Assembly: GCF_010820565.1 (NCBI RefSeq)
Contig: NZ_JAAIJQ010000038.1
Coordinates: 1 to 55,320, forward strand
Reading direction: 5' to 3'
Length of the DNA stretch: 55,320 nucleotides
From: Thiorhodococcus minor
Lineage (GTDB): Bacteria; Pseudomonadota; Gammaproteobacteria; Chromatiales; Chromatiaceae
Under the pieces are notes generated by a model. That model worked only from the letters and a program-made list of their open reading frames with translations, had not been told where the DNA came from and did not search any database. Shown one piece after another: positions 32,308 to 41,104 of the stretch. How positions within the stretch are numbered: position 1 is the stretch's first letter; the number at the start of each line of letters is the position of its first letter. Both the position numbers and the translations under genes were made by a program.

Positions 32308-34292
32308 TGGCCCCGGAGCTCGGCCACTTCGCCCTCATCCTCGCGCTGGTACTGGCCGTCATTCAGGCCAGCGTGCCCTTGGTCGGCACCTACACAGGCA
32401 ACCGCAGCTGGATGTCCATGGCCCGCCCGCTCGCCTGGGGACAGCTGACATTCATCGGGCTCGCCTTCCTGTGCCTGCTGCTGGCCTTCGTGACGGACGA
32501 TTTCTCGGTGGTCTACGTCGCCACCAACTCCAACACGCTGATGCCGCTCCCCTACAAGATCTCCGCGATCTGGGGAGCCCACGAAGGCTCCCTGCTGCTC
32601 TGGGTCTTGATGCTGGCGGGCTGGGGCGCCGCCGTGGGGGCGCTGAGCAAGGGTCTGCCGCTGGCGATGATCGCGCGCGTCATCTCGGTGCAAGGGATGA
32701 TCGCCATCGGCTTTCTGCTCTTCACCATCCTCACCTCCAATCCCTTCGAGCGCATCTTCCCGGCGCCGCTCGAGGGGCGCGACCTCAATCCCTTGCTCCA
32801 AGACCCTGGGCTCGCCATCCACCCGCCGATGCTCTATATGGGCTATGTCGGCTTTTCCGTCGCCTTCGCCTTCGCCATCGCGGCGCTGCTTGGCGGCAAG
32901 CTGGACTCCGCCTGGGCGCGCTGGTCCCGCCCCTGGACCACGGTGGCCTGGGTCTTCCTGACCATCGGCATCGCGCTCGGCTCCTGGTGGGCCTACTACG
33001 AGCTGGGCTGGGGCGGCTGGTGGTTCTGGGATCCGGTCGAGAACGCCTCCTTCATGCCCTGGCTGGTCGGCACGGCGCTCATGCACTCGCTCGCGGTCAC
33101 CGAGAAGCGCGCGGCCTTCAAGACCTGGACCGTGCTGCTCGCGATCTCCGCCTTCTCGCTCTCGCTGCTCGGCACCTTCCTGGTCCGCTCGGGCGTCCTC
33201 ACCTCGGTGCACGCCTTCGCGACTGATCCGACCCGCGGCAGCTTCATCCTGCTCTTCCTCTGCATCGTCATCGGCGGCTCGCTGGCGCTCTACGCCTGGC
33301 GCGCGCCTTCGATCTCCGGCGGCGGGCGCTTCGATCTGGTGTCGCGCGAAACCTTTCTGCTGATCAACAATCTGCTGCTCGCAACGCTGGCGGTACTGGT
33401 GCTCTTCGGCACCTTGGCGCCACTGATCTACGAGGCCGCGGGCTGGGGCAAGATCTCGGTCGGCTTCCCCTGGTTCAACAAGATGTTCGTCACCCTTTCG
33501 CCCTTCCTCGTCCTGGCGGCGGGCATCGGGCCGCTTGCGCACTGGAAGCACGACGCGCCGACACGGCTCCTGAAGGCGCTCTGGCTGGCGCTCGCCTTGA
33601 GCATCCTGACCTTCCTGGCGGCCTCGCTGCCCATCTTCTCGGCGGGCAATCTCGCGGTCGGCTTCGGACTCGGCATGGCGGCCTGGGTCCTCGGCAGCCA
33701 CCTCGCGAGCCTTTTCGACCGCCTCAAGCACAAGCATGGGCTCAAGGGGCTCGCGGCGGACCTCGCCGGCAACAGCCGCAGCTATTACGGCATGTGGCTG
33801 GCCCACGTCGGACTGGCGGTCTTCATCGTCGGCGTCACCATGGTCTCGATCCACGGTAACGAGAACGACGTGCGCATGTCGCCTGGTGATGTCCATGAGG
33901 AATCTGGTTACCGCTTCCAGTTCAACGGCGTCGAGGCCGTGCAAGGCCCCAATTACAACGCCTTCCAGGGCGACTTCACCGTCTACGAGGGCGAGCGCGA
34001 GATCGCACGCCTCTACCCGGAGAAGCGCAACTACTTCTCCGGCGGCATGCCCATGACCGAGGCCGCGATCGACGCCGGTCTGCTGCGCGATATCTACATC
34101 TCGCTCGGCGAGCCGGTGGGAGACCAGGGCGACTGGGCCCTGCGGGTCTACTACAAGCCTTATGTTCGCTGGATCTGGCTCGGCTGCATCTTCATGGCGA
34201 TCGGCGGCCTGCTGGCCGTGACGGATCGGCGCTACCGGCTCGCGCGCCGGGCAGCGACCGCCCCCGTCCCTCGCGGTGCGGCAACGGCCTGA
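32307..34292 (+). CDS. ccmF: Cytochrome c haem lyase subunit CcmF
   Basis: A 661-residue polytopic protein that joins haem to apocytochromes together with CcmG, H and I. The WWD motif reads YELGWGGWWFWDPVENASFM, and periplasmic haem-ligand histidines occur in SAIWGAHEGSLLLWVLMLAG and GLAIHPPMLYMGYVGFSVAF. About 14 membrane helices and a large periplasmic loop near the C-terminus are visible. Length is as expected (about 650). Confidence 0.96.
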   Translation: MAPELGHFALILALVLAVIQASVPLVGTYTGNRSWMSMARPLAWGQLTFIGLAFLCLLLAFVTDDFSVVYVATNSNTLMPLPYKISAIWGAHEGSLLLWVLMLAGWGAAVGALSKGLPLAMIARVISVQGMIAIGFLLFTILTSNPFERIFPAPLEGRDLNPLLQDPGLAIHPPMLYMGYVGFSVAFAFAIAALLGGKLDSAWARWSRPWTTVAWVFLTIGIALGSWWAYYELGWGGWWFWDPVENASFMPWLVGTALMHSLAVTEKRAAFKTWTVLLAISAFSLSLLGTFLVRSGVLTSVHAFATDPTRGSFILLFLCIVIGGSLALYAWRAPSISGGGRFDLVSRETFLLINNLLLATLAVLVLFGTLAPLIYEAAGWGKISVGFPWFNKMFVTLSPFLVLAAGIGPLAHWKHDAPTRLLKALWLALALSILTFLAASLPIFSAGNLAVGFGLGMAAWVLGSHLASLFDRLKHKHGLKGLAADLAGNSRSYYGMWLAHVGLAVFIVGVTMVSIHGNENDVRMSPGDVHEESGYRFQFNGVEAVQGPNYNAFQGDFTVYEGEREIARLYPEKRNYFSGGMPMTEAAIDAGLLRDIYISLGEPVGDQGDWALRVYYKPYVRWIWLGCIFMAIGGLLAVTDRRYRLARRAATAPVPRGAATA

Positions 34293-34321
34293 CGCGGACC
34301 GGCATCGCTCGGAGAGCGACC

Positions 34322-34377
34322 CTGGGAGCCTTGGCCTCTAGGTCGACGCGTGTCGGCCTGGAGGCCGGCACTCCCAG
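34322..34377. repeat. 56-bp palindromic repeat between ccmF and ccmG
   Basis: Outer arms CTGGGAG and CTCCCAG enclose GGCCTGGAGGCC-type inner stems. A second copy of exactly the same length lies at 48296-48351. Confidence 0.75.
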
Positions 34378-34485
34378 GACTCAAGCCCTGAGTATCAAGG
34401 CGGAGAGCCTTGCTCGAGCCGATACGCCGGACTAGGGTACTTGCCGCTGAAAGACGGACGTTTTCTCAAGAAGATCATTGGACAC

Positions 34486-35034
34486 ATGAACAAATCTGCC
34501 ACTCGCGCACTCATCCCGCTCGGGATCTTCCTCGCCTTGGCGGCCCTGCTCTTCTACGGGCTGCAATTGGACCCGCGCAAGATCCCCTCGCCGCTCGTCG
34601 ACAAGCCGGCCCCCGACTTCACCCTTGAATCGCTGAAGGACCCGAGTCAGACGCTCACCAAGGACGTCCTCCTGGGCAAGGTCTCGCTGGTCAACGTCTG
34701 GGCCTCCTGGTGCCCGTCGTGCCGGCAGGAGCATGGCGAGCTCATGCGCATTGCGCGACGCAACCCGAGCATTCAGGTCGTCGGCTTCAACTGGAAGGAC
34801 ACGCGGCCCGAGGCACTGCAGATGCTCACGCAGTTCGGCGACCCCTACGCGGTGAGCATCTACGACCCCAACAACCACTCGGGGATCGACTGGGGCGTCT
34901 ACGGTGCGCCCGAGACCTTCATCGTGGATGCCGAAGGCATTATTCGGCACAAGCACGTCGGTCCGATCGACGCCCAGGTGTGGGAGCAGGAGATCCGCCC
35001 CATCGTCGAGCAATATCAGGCGAAGAAATCATGA
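34486..35034 (+). CDS. ccmG: Thiol:disulfide oxidoreductase CcmG (DsbE)
   Basis: A 182-residue membrane-tethered thioredoxin that keeps apocytochrome CxxCH cysteines reduced. The anchor is ALIPLGIFLALAALLFYGLQ, the active site WASWCPSCRQEHGEL, and the cis-Pro/acidic region YGAPETFIVDAEGIIRHKHV is the DsbE signature. I use the ATG at 34486; the frame extends 15 codons upstream to a TTG without family resemblance. Overlaps ccmH as ATGA. Confidence 0.94.
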   Translation: MNKSATRALIPLGIFLALAALLFYGLQLDPRKIPSPLVDKPAPDFTLESLKDPSQTLTKDVLLGKVSLVNVWASWCPSCRQEHGELMRIARRNPSIQVVGFNWKDTRPEALQMLTQFGDPYAVSIYDPNNHSGIDWGVYGAPETFIVDAEGIIRHKHVGPIDAQVWEQEIRPIVEQYQAKKS

Positions 35035-35519
35035 CGGCCCGCACCCCGAAGCTCATGCCGGCAGCGCTTGCCCTGGCGGGCGCACTGACGCTCGGCACCG
35101 CGCACGCATACACACTCGAGGAGTTCACTTTCGAGGATCCCTCGCAAACGACCGAGTTCCGCGATCTGATCGGCGAGCTGCGCTGCCTGGTCTGTCAGAA
35201 CGAATCCCTCGCCGGCTCCCAAGCCAGCGTCGCCCAGGATCTCCGCAACGAGGTCTACCGGATGATGCAGGAAGGCAAGACGCGGGACGAGGTTGTCGAT
35301 TTCCTGGTCGCGCGCTACGGCGACTTCGTGCTCTACGAGCCGCCGATCAAGCCATCCACCTATTTCCTCTGGTTCGGCCCCTTCATCTTCTTCGCGCTCG
35401 GCGGCTTTCTGCTGATGCGCGCCATCCAGCGCAAGAAGGCCGAGCCCGAGCAAGACCTCAGCGACGCGGAGCGCGCGCGCCTGCAACAGCTGCTCGCCGA
35501 CACCAACAAGAAAGACTAA
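35031..35519 (+). CDS. ccmH: Cytochrome c maturation protein CcmH
   Basis: A 162-residue periplasmic-facing thiol protein with a signal peptide (ALALAGALTLGTAHA) and a C-terminal anchor (FLWFGPFIFFALGGFLLMRA). The LRCxxC motif is ELRCLVCQNESLAGSQA, which exchanges disulfides with apocytochrome or CcmG. This is the short form of CcmH; the TPR part is encoded separately by ccmI 6 bp downstream. Confidence 0.95.
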   Translation: MTARTPKLMPAALALAGALTLGTAHAYTLEEFTFEDPSQTTEFRDLIGELRCLVCQNESLAGSQASVAQDLRNEVYRMMQEGKTRDEVVDFLVARYGDFVLYEPPIKPSTYFLWFGPFIFFALGGFLLMRAIQRKKAEPEQDLSDAERARLQQLLADTNKKD

Positions 35520-35525
35520 GGCCCC

Positions 35526-36839
35526 ATGATCATTTTCTGGATTCTCGCTGGGGGCCTCCTGGTCCTGGCGCTCATCTTCATCGTCGCGCCCTTGCTTCAA
35601 GCCGCCCCCCAAGAGGACCTGGTCGAGCAGGACGCGCTGAACCTCGAAGTCTTTCGCCAGCGCATGAAGGAGCTCGACGCCGACCTCGAGGCGGGCTTCC
35701 TGGATCAAGAGCGTTACGCCGCCGCCAGGCACGATCTCGAGCGCGAGCTGCTCTATGACGTCGACGCCGACCGGCAAGCACCCGCGCAAGCGGCCGCATC
35801 CTCCGCCGCGAGCCGCTGGCTGGTCGGCACAGCCCTGGTCGTTCTGGCCCCCGTCTCGGCCGTGCTCATCTACCTCCAGCTCGGCGAGCCGCGCCTTGCC
35901 GACCCGCTGCAGGTCGCGGCGGCCGTGCAGGCGGCGGAGGAGTCGGGTCAGGGCAGCGGCGCTTCGCTGGACGAGCTGGTCGCTCGGCTGGAGGAGCGCC
36001 TGCAGGAGAATCCGGAGGATCTCGACGGCTGGCTGATGCTGGGGCGCACTTACTTTGCGACCGGCAAGACCGAGCAGGGTCTCACGGCCATCGAGAAGGC
36101 CTACACGCTGGCCCCGGACCAAGTCGAGGTCAAGCTCGCCTATGCCGAAGCGCTCGCCGCCGCAAGCCCGACCAAGAGCTTGGAAGGCAAGCCGGCGGAG
36201 CTGATTCGAGCCGTCCTCGACGAGGATCCGACCAACCCGATCGCACGCTGGCTCAGCGGTATGATCGCATTCCAGAAGGGTCAGTATGCGTCCGCGCTGG
36301 ATACCTGGGAGGGGATTCTCGCGGAGCTGGACCCAGAGGGTCAGGAAGCAGCCAACTTAAGGGAGATGATCGCCGAGGCAAAGGACCGAGCGGACATGCA
36401 GGCAGAAGCCCCACCTGAAGACCCAGCCGAAAGCCTCGCCGAAGCGCCCGCGCCGGAGCCTCAGGCGACGCCCCCAGCGCCGCCGGCGAGCGACGCCGCC
36501 ATTCAAGTAGAGGTGAGCCTCGATGGGAGCATCGCGGACCGAGCGGCGCCGGAAGACACCGTCTTCGTCTTCGCGCGCGCGGCGGAAGGCCCGCCCATGC
36601 CGCTGGCGGTGCAGAGAATCAAGGTCAGCGATCTGCCCAAGTCGATCACCCTCGACGACAGCATGGCGATGACGCCGGCAATGCGGCTTTCCGCCTTCGA
36701 CACCGTGGTGGTGGGGGCCCGCGTCTCGAAATCCGGCAACGCCATGCCACAGAGCGGCGATCTCTTCGGGGAGGCTGGCCCGCTAGCCCTGGAAGCGCGC
36801 ACGCAAGCCAGCATCAGGATCGATCAGGTTCGACCCTAG
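35526..36839 (+). CDS. ccmI: Cytochrome c maturation chaperone CcmI
   Basis: A 437-residue membrane protein that binds apocytochrome c C-termini and hands them to CcmF/H. Two membrane segments (about 1-24, and 98-120 WLVGTALVVLAPVSAVLIYL) are followed by TPR repeats (about 155-290: NPEDLDGWLMLGRTYFATGK, GLTAIEKAYTLAPDQVEVKL, GQYASALDTWEGILAELDPE). A Pro/Ala/Glu-rich linker (about 295-325) leads to the C-terminal domain (VFVFARAAEGPPMPLAVQRI). Last gene of the ccm operon. Confidence 0.93.
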   Translation: MIIFWILAGGLLVLALIFIVAPLLQAAPQEDLVEQDALNLEVFRQRMKELDADLEAGFLDQERYAAARHDLERELLYDVDADRQAPAQAAASSAASRWLVGTALVVLAPVSAVLIYLQLGEPRLADPLQVAAAVQAAEESGQGSGASLDELVARLEERLQENPEDLDGWLMLGRTYFATGKTEQGLTAIEKAYTLAPDQVEVKLAYAEALAAASPTKSLEGKPAELIRAVLDEDPTNPIARWLSGMIAFQKGQYASALDTWEGILAELDPEGQEAANLREMIAEAKDRADMQAEAPPEDPAESLAEAPAPEPQATPPAPPASDAAIQVEVSLDGSIADRAAPEDTVFVFARAAEGPPMPLAVQRIKVSDLPKSITLDDSMAMTPAMRLSAFDTVVVGARVSKSGNAMPQSGDLFGEAGPLALEARTQASIRIDQVRP

Positions 36840-36852
36840 CACCAGCCGCAGG

Positions 36853-36876
36853 AGCGGCCCGGCAGCACGGGCCGCT
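36853..36876 (+). terminator. Hairpin at the end of the ccm operon
   Basis: AGCGGCCCG, GCAGCA, CGGGCCGCT: a perfect 9-bp stem 13 bases after the ccmI stop, followed only by TCCCC, so a weak intrinsic terminator at best. Confidence 0.45.
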
Positions 36877-36914
36877 TCCCCACACCAGCGTCTTCGCGCG
36901 CATCAGCGCTCTGC

Positions 36915-37409
36915 TCAGACCGCCTCCCGCAGCGTCTCCTTCACATAGGTACCGACCAGCTCGGCGTGGGCGAGGATGTGATCCTCCATCGCGAGCAGCA
37001 GATCGTCCTTGCCGGTCTCACCAAGCTCGGCGGGCAGACAGACGTCCAGCGCGTAGAGACGGTGGAAGTAACGATGCCTGCCGATCGGTGGACAAGGCCC
37101 CCCATAGCCGGTCCGCCCCCAGCTGTTGATCCCTGCTCCAGCTCCTTCCGGCAGCTCGGCAGCTGCCACAGCCTCGGGCAGCCCTCCGCAGCTTGCGGGA
37201 ATGTTGTAGAGAATCCAGTGATCCCACACCATCCGCGGCGCGGCGGGATCCGGAGCGTCCGGGTCATCGACGATCAGCACCAGACTTTGCGTCCCTTTCG
37301 GAAGCCCTTCCCAAGCGAGCGGAGGCGAGAGATCGTCGCCCTCGCAGGTATAGCGGCGCGGAATCTCACTACCGTCGACGAAAGCATCCGATTTGAGAAC
37401 CAGTGCCAT
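36915..37409 (-). CDS. YbhB/YbcL-family (PEBP-like) protein
   Basis: A 164-residue protein of the phosphatidylethanolamine-binding/Raf-kinase-inhibitor fold. Family motifs are present: YTCEGDDLSPPLAWEGLPKG, VLIVDDPDAPDPAAPRMVWD, HWILYNIPA, GRTGYGGPCPPIGRHRYFHR and LYALD. The bacterial function is unclear. A GGAGGG seven bases before the ATG at 37409 decides the start; an in-frame ATG six codons upstream lies in front of that ribosome site. Transcribed leftward, converging on the ccm operon. Cytoplasmic: no signal peptide. Confidence 0.9.
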   Translation of the reverse strand: MALVLKSDAFVDGSEIPRRYTCEGDDLSPPLAWEGLPKGTQSLVLIVDDPDAPDPAAPRMVWDHWILYNIPASCGGLPEAVAAAELPEGAGAGINSWGRTGYGGPCPPIGRHRYFHRLYALDVCLPAELGETGKDDLLLAMEDHILAHAELVGTYVKETLREAV

Positions 37410-37469
37410 CTTGTGCCCTCCAGCCATGTGCTAACGTTTTTATCGACATTGGGAGTCTCTCGACGTCTT

Positions 37470-37529
37470 GAAAGGTTCCTCCTTTCCCTAGCTGTGCGTC
37501 CTTCGGCGGCCACCTGGCCGCCGTTTTTT
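37470..37529 (+). ncRNA. Possible small RNA ending in a strong terminator
   Basis: GAAAGG-TTCCT-CCTTTC (37470-37486) forms a hairpin, then CGGCGGCC-ACCT-GGCCGCCG (37504-37523) followed by TTTTTT is a textbook intrinsic terminator. No rightward gene lies immediately upstream. Either a small RNA starts between about 37430 and 37470, or the element stops read-through. Confidence 0.35.
37504..37529 (+). terminator. Rho-independent terminator with no rightward gene before it
   Basis: An 8-bp perfect GC stem, ACCT loop and six Ts. The nearest rightward gene upstream, ccmI, ends 665 bp away with an oppositely oriented gene between. Confidence 0.85.
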
Positions 37530-37903
37530 ATTCTTTCGACTCCGCCCCCACTGCAGCCTCCCTTCCCTCTCGGCCGCTCCAAGCCCAAGCATACATCACC
37601 CTGGAAAAACGACCCGAGCGGCGCCGCAATCATTGTCGCGGCCCAGGATGCTCAGCGAGCGGCGAGAGACCTCGCCGTCAGATGACCTTGAGACATCCGC
37701 CCGCTTCCCTGAGCCGACCCGAGGGCAGCGCAGGAGTCCGGCGCGCAGCGGCGATGCACGCGGAGCGCCGGATCAGGCCAAGGCGGACGGCTCGAGATCC
37801 TGCTCATTCGAGTCGGGGCTCGCGACAATCGCCTCGCCCTTGACCTGACGCAGCCACCCCGGATTTCGTTATGCTGAGGTCCTGAGTGACGCCGGCGTTA
37901 CAG

Positions 37904-37909
37904 TATAAT
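37904..37909 (+). promoter_or_regulatory. -10 element upstream of the EF-G paralogue
   Basis: A perfect TATAAT 79 bp before the start codon. The -35 position is poor (CCTGAG at 17 bp). Confidence 0.5.
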
Positions 37910-37987
37910 TTCGGCTCATCAAAACGAATCATGAGGGCGTTGAAGAGGCGCCCTGCGTTCCACTCAAGCGCCACGACGGGATCAAAG

Positions 37988-40033
37988 ATGTCTGACTACA
38001 ATGCTGAAGACGTCCGCAACATCGCCCTGGTCGGCCATGCCGGCTCCGGAAAGACCACCCTGGTGGAAGCGCTGCTCGCCGCCACCAAGGTCATCCCAAA
38101 CCCCGGCGACGTCACCAAAGGCACGACCGTGTGCGATTTCGATCCGCTGGAGAAGGAGCTGCAGCACTCACTGGACGCCGCCATCACCAGCTTCAACGCC
38201 GGTGGCAAGCACGTCAATCTCATCGACACCCCCGGATATCCGGACTTCCTCGGGCGCAGCATCTCGGTGATGCCAGCGGTCGAGACGGCCGCGCTCGTCA
38301 TCAATGCCCAAGCGGGCATCGAGCCCATGACCACACGCTTGATGAAGGCCGCGGACAACCGCGGCCTTTGTCGTCTGATCATCGTGAATCAGATCGACGC
38401 CGCAGACATCGACCTCGCCGAGCTGACCGAGCAGATCCGCGAGACCTTCGGCCCGGAATGCCTGCCCATCAACCTGCCCGCCGACGGCGGCAAGCGCGTG
38501 ATCGACTGCTTCTTCCAGCCAAGCGGCGAAGGCGCCGATTTCTCCTCGGTGGAAGAGGCGCACAGCCAGATCATCGATCAGGTCGTCGAGGTCGACGAGG
38601 AGCTGATGGAGGTCTATCTGGAGCAGGGCCAAGAGCTCAAGCCCGAGCAGCTCCATGACCCCTTCGAGGCGGCCCTGCGCGAGGCGCACCTCATCCCCAT
38701 CTGCTACGTCTCCGCCGAGACGGGCGCCGGCATCCCCGAGCTGCTCGAGATCATGGAGCGCCTGATGCCGAACCCGGCGGAGGGCAACCCACCGCCCTTC
38801 CTCAAGGGCGAGGGCGCGGGCATGGAGCCAGTGCGCGTCAGCCCGGACCCATCGCTGCACGCGGTGGCCCATGTCTTCAAGGTCATCAACGACCCCTTCC
38901 GCGGCAAGCTCGGCATCTTCCGCATCCATCAGGGCCGCATCACGGCATCCAGCCAGCTCTTCATCGGCGATGCCCGCAAGCCCTTCAAGATCAGTCACCT
39001 CTATCGGCTCAATGGCGCGGAGCAGGTCGAAGTCGATGAGGGTGTGCCGGGCGACATCCTGGCCGTGGCGCGGGTCGACGACATCCACTTCGATGCCGTG
39101 CTGCACGACTCGCACGACGAGGACCACTTCCACCTCTCGACGCTCGAGTGCCCCGTCCCCTTGTTCGGCTTGGCCATCAACACGTCCAAGCGCGGCGACG
39201 AGCAGAAACTGACGGACGCACTGCACAAGCTGGAGTCGGAAGACCCCTGCTTCCACGTCGAGCACAATGCCACCACCAACGAGACGGTCATCCGCGGCCT
39301 CGGCGAGCTGCACCTCAAGGTGCTGCTGCGCCGCCTGTCCGAGCAGTTCCACGTCGAGGTAGATACGCACCCGCCGAGCATTCCCTATCGAGAGACCATC
39401 ATGGGCAGGGCGGAAGGACACCACAGACACAAGAAGCAGACTGGCGGCGCGGGGCAGTTCGGCGAGGTCTATCTGCGCGTCGAGGCCAAGGAGCGCGGGA
39501 CCGGCTTCGAGTTCGTCGACGCCGTGGTCGGCGGCGTCATTCCAGGCAACTTCATCCCCTCGATCGAAAAGGGCATTCGTCAGGTCCTGGACGAAGGGGC
39601 GGTCGCCGGCTATCCGCTGCAGGACGTCAGGGTCACTGTCTACGACGGCAAGCACCATCCGGTCGACTCCAAGGACATCGCCTTTGCGACCGCCGGGCGC
39701 AAGGCCTTCGTCGAGGCCGTATCCAAGGCGCAGCCGGTGATCCTGGAGCCCATCGTCAAGATCCGCATCACGGCACAGGACTCTTCCATGGGCGACATCG
39801 CCGGCGATCTCTCCAGCCGACGCGGCCGCATCAACGGCAGCGAGTCCAAGAGCCGCGGGCGCATCGTCATCGAAGGCGAGGTGCCGCTGGCGGAGCTCGA
39901 CGGCTATGACGCCAGGCTCAAGGCCATGACGGGAGGCGAGGCGACCTACAGCATGGAGCTGAGCCACTATGATCCGGTGCCGGGCAATATCCAGAAGCAG
40001 ATGACCGACGCCTACCAAAGGGCCGAGGACTGA
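37988..40033 (+). CDS. Elongation factor G-like GTPase (EF-G paralogue)
   Basis: A 681-residue translational GTPase with all five EF-G domains. G1 is LVGHAGSGKTTLVEALLA (about 14-31). Two motifs differ from canonical EF-G: G3 is LIDTPGYPDFLGR, with Tyr where EF-G has the catalytic His, and G4 reads IVNQIDAAD rather than NKxD. Domain III-V signatures are intact (NETVIRGLGELHLKVLLRRL, PIVKIRITAQDSSMGDIAGD, GYDARLKAMTGGEATYSMEL). It belongs to the FusA2-like paralogue group, not the str-operon EF-G. The start ATG at 37988 is preceded by an in-frame extension without similarity. Function may be ribosome-stress related; not proven. Confidence 0.9.
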   Translation: MSDYNAEDVRNIALVGHAGSGKTTLVEALLAATKVIPNPGDVTKGTTVCDFDPLEKELQHSLDAAITSFNAGGKHVNLIDTPGYPDFLGRSISVMPAVETAALVINAQAGIEPMTTRLMKAADNRGLCRLIIVNQIDAADIDLAELTEQIRETFGPECLPINLPADGGKRVIDCFFQPSGEGADFSSVEEAHSQIIDQVVEVDEELMEVYLEQGQELKPEQLHDPFEAALREAHLIPICYVSAETGAGIPELLEIMERLMPNPAEGNPPPFLKGEGAGMEPVRVSPDPSLHAVAHVFKVINDPFRGKLGIFRIHQGRITASSQLFIGDARKPFKISHLYRLNGAEQVEVDEGVPGDILAVARVDDIHFDAVLHDSHDEDHFHLSTLECPVPLFGLAINTSKRGDEQKLTDALHKLESEDPCFHVEHNATTNETVIRGLGELHLKVLLRRLSEQFHVEVDTHPPSIPYRETIMGRAEGHHRHKKQTGGAGQFGEVYLRVEAKERGTGFEFVDAVVGGVIPGNFIPSIEKGIRQVLDEGAVAGYPLQDVRVTVYDGKHHPVDSKDIAFATAGRKAFVEAVSKAQPVILEPIVKIRITAQDSSMGDIAGDLSSRRGRINGSESKSRGRIVIEGEVPLAELDGYDARLKAMTGGEATYSMELSHYDPVPGNIQKQMTDAYQRAED

Positions 40034-40040
40034 CGCTGGC

Positions 40041-40074
40041 GCGCCCGCCGGGGCTCTGCGGCCCCGGCGGGCGC
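40041..40074 (+). terminator. Large hairpin after the EF-G paralogue gene
   Basis: GCGCCCGCCGGGGC and GCCCCGGCGGGCGC, 14-bp perfect arms with a six-base loop, 8 bases after the stop; no U run follows. Confidence 0.55.
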
Positions 40075-40139
40075 AGGCTTGCCTCGAGCAGGGCCAGCCG
40101 CCAAGATCCGCCCACCGGCACCATTCGGGCATCGAGTCA

Positions 40140-40868
40140 ATGCGCAGCGACGCTCGGCATCCACGCTCTCGTCTAGCCGGCCGCAAGCCGCCGAGGTTGC
40201 CGCCGATCTGGCGGTCTCTGCTGCGCACCCCCGAGGGGATGGTCCTGCTTGCGGGGATCGGGCTGACCCTGATCTCTCTGACCGCGCTGCTGATCGGCGC
40301 ACTCTGGTCGCCCGATCTGTCCAGACGGCTGCTCGCCGTCGCCGCGACCAACCTCGTCTTCGGGCGTGTCGCCGCCATGTCCTTCGGCTTCGCGCTCGGG
40401 CTGAATCATGTCGCGGTCATTCTCCCCAATCTGCTGATGGAGACCATCCTGGTGCTGGTGCTCTATCCGCTCTTCGTCTTCAGCTGGCGCCAGCTCGTCG
40501 AGGTTCAGGGCCTGCATCGCTACCTCGGCTCCGTGCGGACCGCGGCCGAGCGCAACCAAGACAGCGTCCGCCGCTACGGGCTCGCGGGACTCTTCATCTT
40601 CGTCTGGTCGCCGATCTGGATGACGGGTCCGGTCGTCGGCTGCGCCATCGGCTTCATCATCGGACTGCCCATGCACCTGAACCTCGGGGCCGTTCTCGCG
40701 GGCACCTATCTGGCGATCGTCGTCTGGGGATTCGGCGTGCGGGAGCTGCTCGAGCGTGTAGCGGACTTGAGCGCACTCGGCGGGGTCGTCGTCATCGCCG
40801 CAGTGATCTTCTTGGCTGGAGTCGGCCTGCTGGCGCACAGGCGCCGACACCGAAAGCACCGCGGCTAG
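40140..40868 (+). CDS. Putative small multidrug export-type membrane protein
   Basis: A 242-residue polytopic membrane protein with a basic N-terminus and about six hydrophobic segments (MVLLAGIGLTLISLTALLIG, LPNLLMETILVLVLYPLFVF, GLAGLFIFVWSPIWMTGPVV, LNLGAVLAGTYLAIVVWGFG, GGVVVIAAVIFLAGVGLLAH). The pattern, with a Pro-rich FVWSPIWMTGPVVG segment, resembles the small multidrug export family (PF06695). Despite the family name there is little functional proof. The basic His/Arg C-terminus is cytoplasmic by the positive-inside rule. Confidence 0.65.
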   Translation: MRSDARHPRSRLAGRKPPRLPPIWRSLLRTPEGMVLLAGIGLTLISLTALLIGALWSPDLSRRLLAVAATNLVFGRVAAMSFGFALGLNHVAVILPNLLMETILVLVLYPLFVFSWRQLVEVQGLHRYLGSVRTAAERNQDSVRRYGLAGLFIFVWSPIWMTGPVVGCAIGFIIGLPMHLNLGAVLAGTYLAIVVWGFGVRELLERVADLSALGGVVVIAAVIFLAGVGLLAHRRRHRKHRG

Positions 40869-41026
40869 TCGACAACAACCTTTCGTGATCAATCACTTGC
40901 TCGGCTCGGGCGCGGCCTTGTTAGACCTGGCGACCGCCACTTCGATGACGCTGCCTCCCTCGCTCCTCTGCAAATCGGATCGGCCGAGATCGGACATCCA
41001 TGCATTGCGCAAATGAATTCTTAGTA

Positions 41027-41054
41027 TTTAGACGCCTCACAGACATTGTATAAT
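41027..41054 (+). promoter_or_regulatory. Sigma-70-type promoter of aceE
   Basis: TTTAGA (41027-41032), 16-bp spacer, TATAAT (41049-41054). The -10 is perfect; the -35 matches 4 of 6. About 50 bp before the aceE start. Confidence 0.6.
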
Positions 41055-41104
41055 GGCGGCTTTGCCCGAACCGAATCCGCTTTGGACGTATCCCTGGAAG
41101 CGAC

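Larger units (their letters stand above)
37410..37987. other. 578-bp intergenic region with an orphan terminator
   Basis: Holds the leftward ybhB promoter, a rightward stem plus terminator (37470-37529) without a rightward gene before it, and the promoter of the EF-G paralogue at its right end. Frames here lack codon bias. Confidence 0.5.

Noticed and set aside
32181-33944. A 587-codon antisense frame opposite ccmF
   Set aside because: The sense strand carries complete CcmE and CcmF with family motifs; the antisense product has low-complexity Arg/Glu/Gly composition.
38168-40378. A 736-codon antisense frame opposite the EF-G paralogue
   Set aside because: Opposite a full-length GTPase with all domains; no motif in the antisense product.
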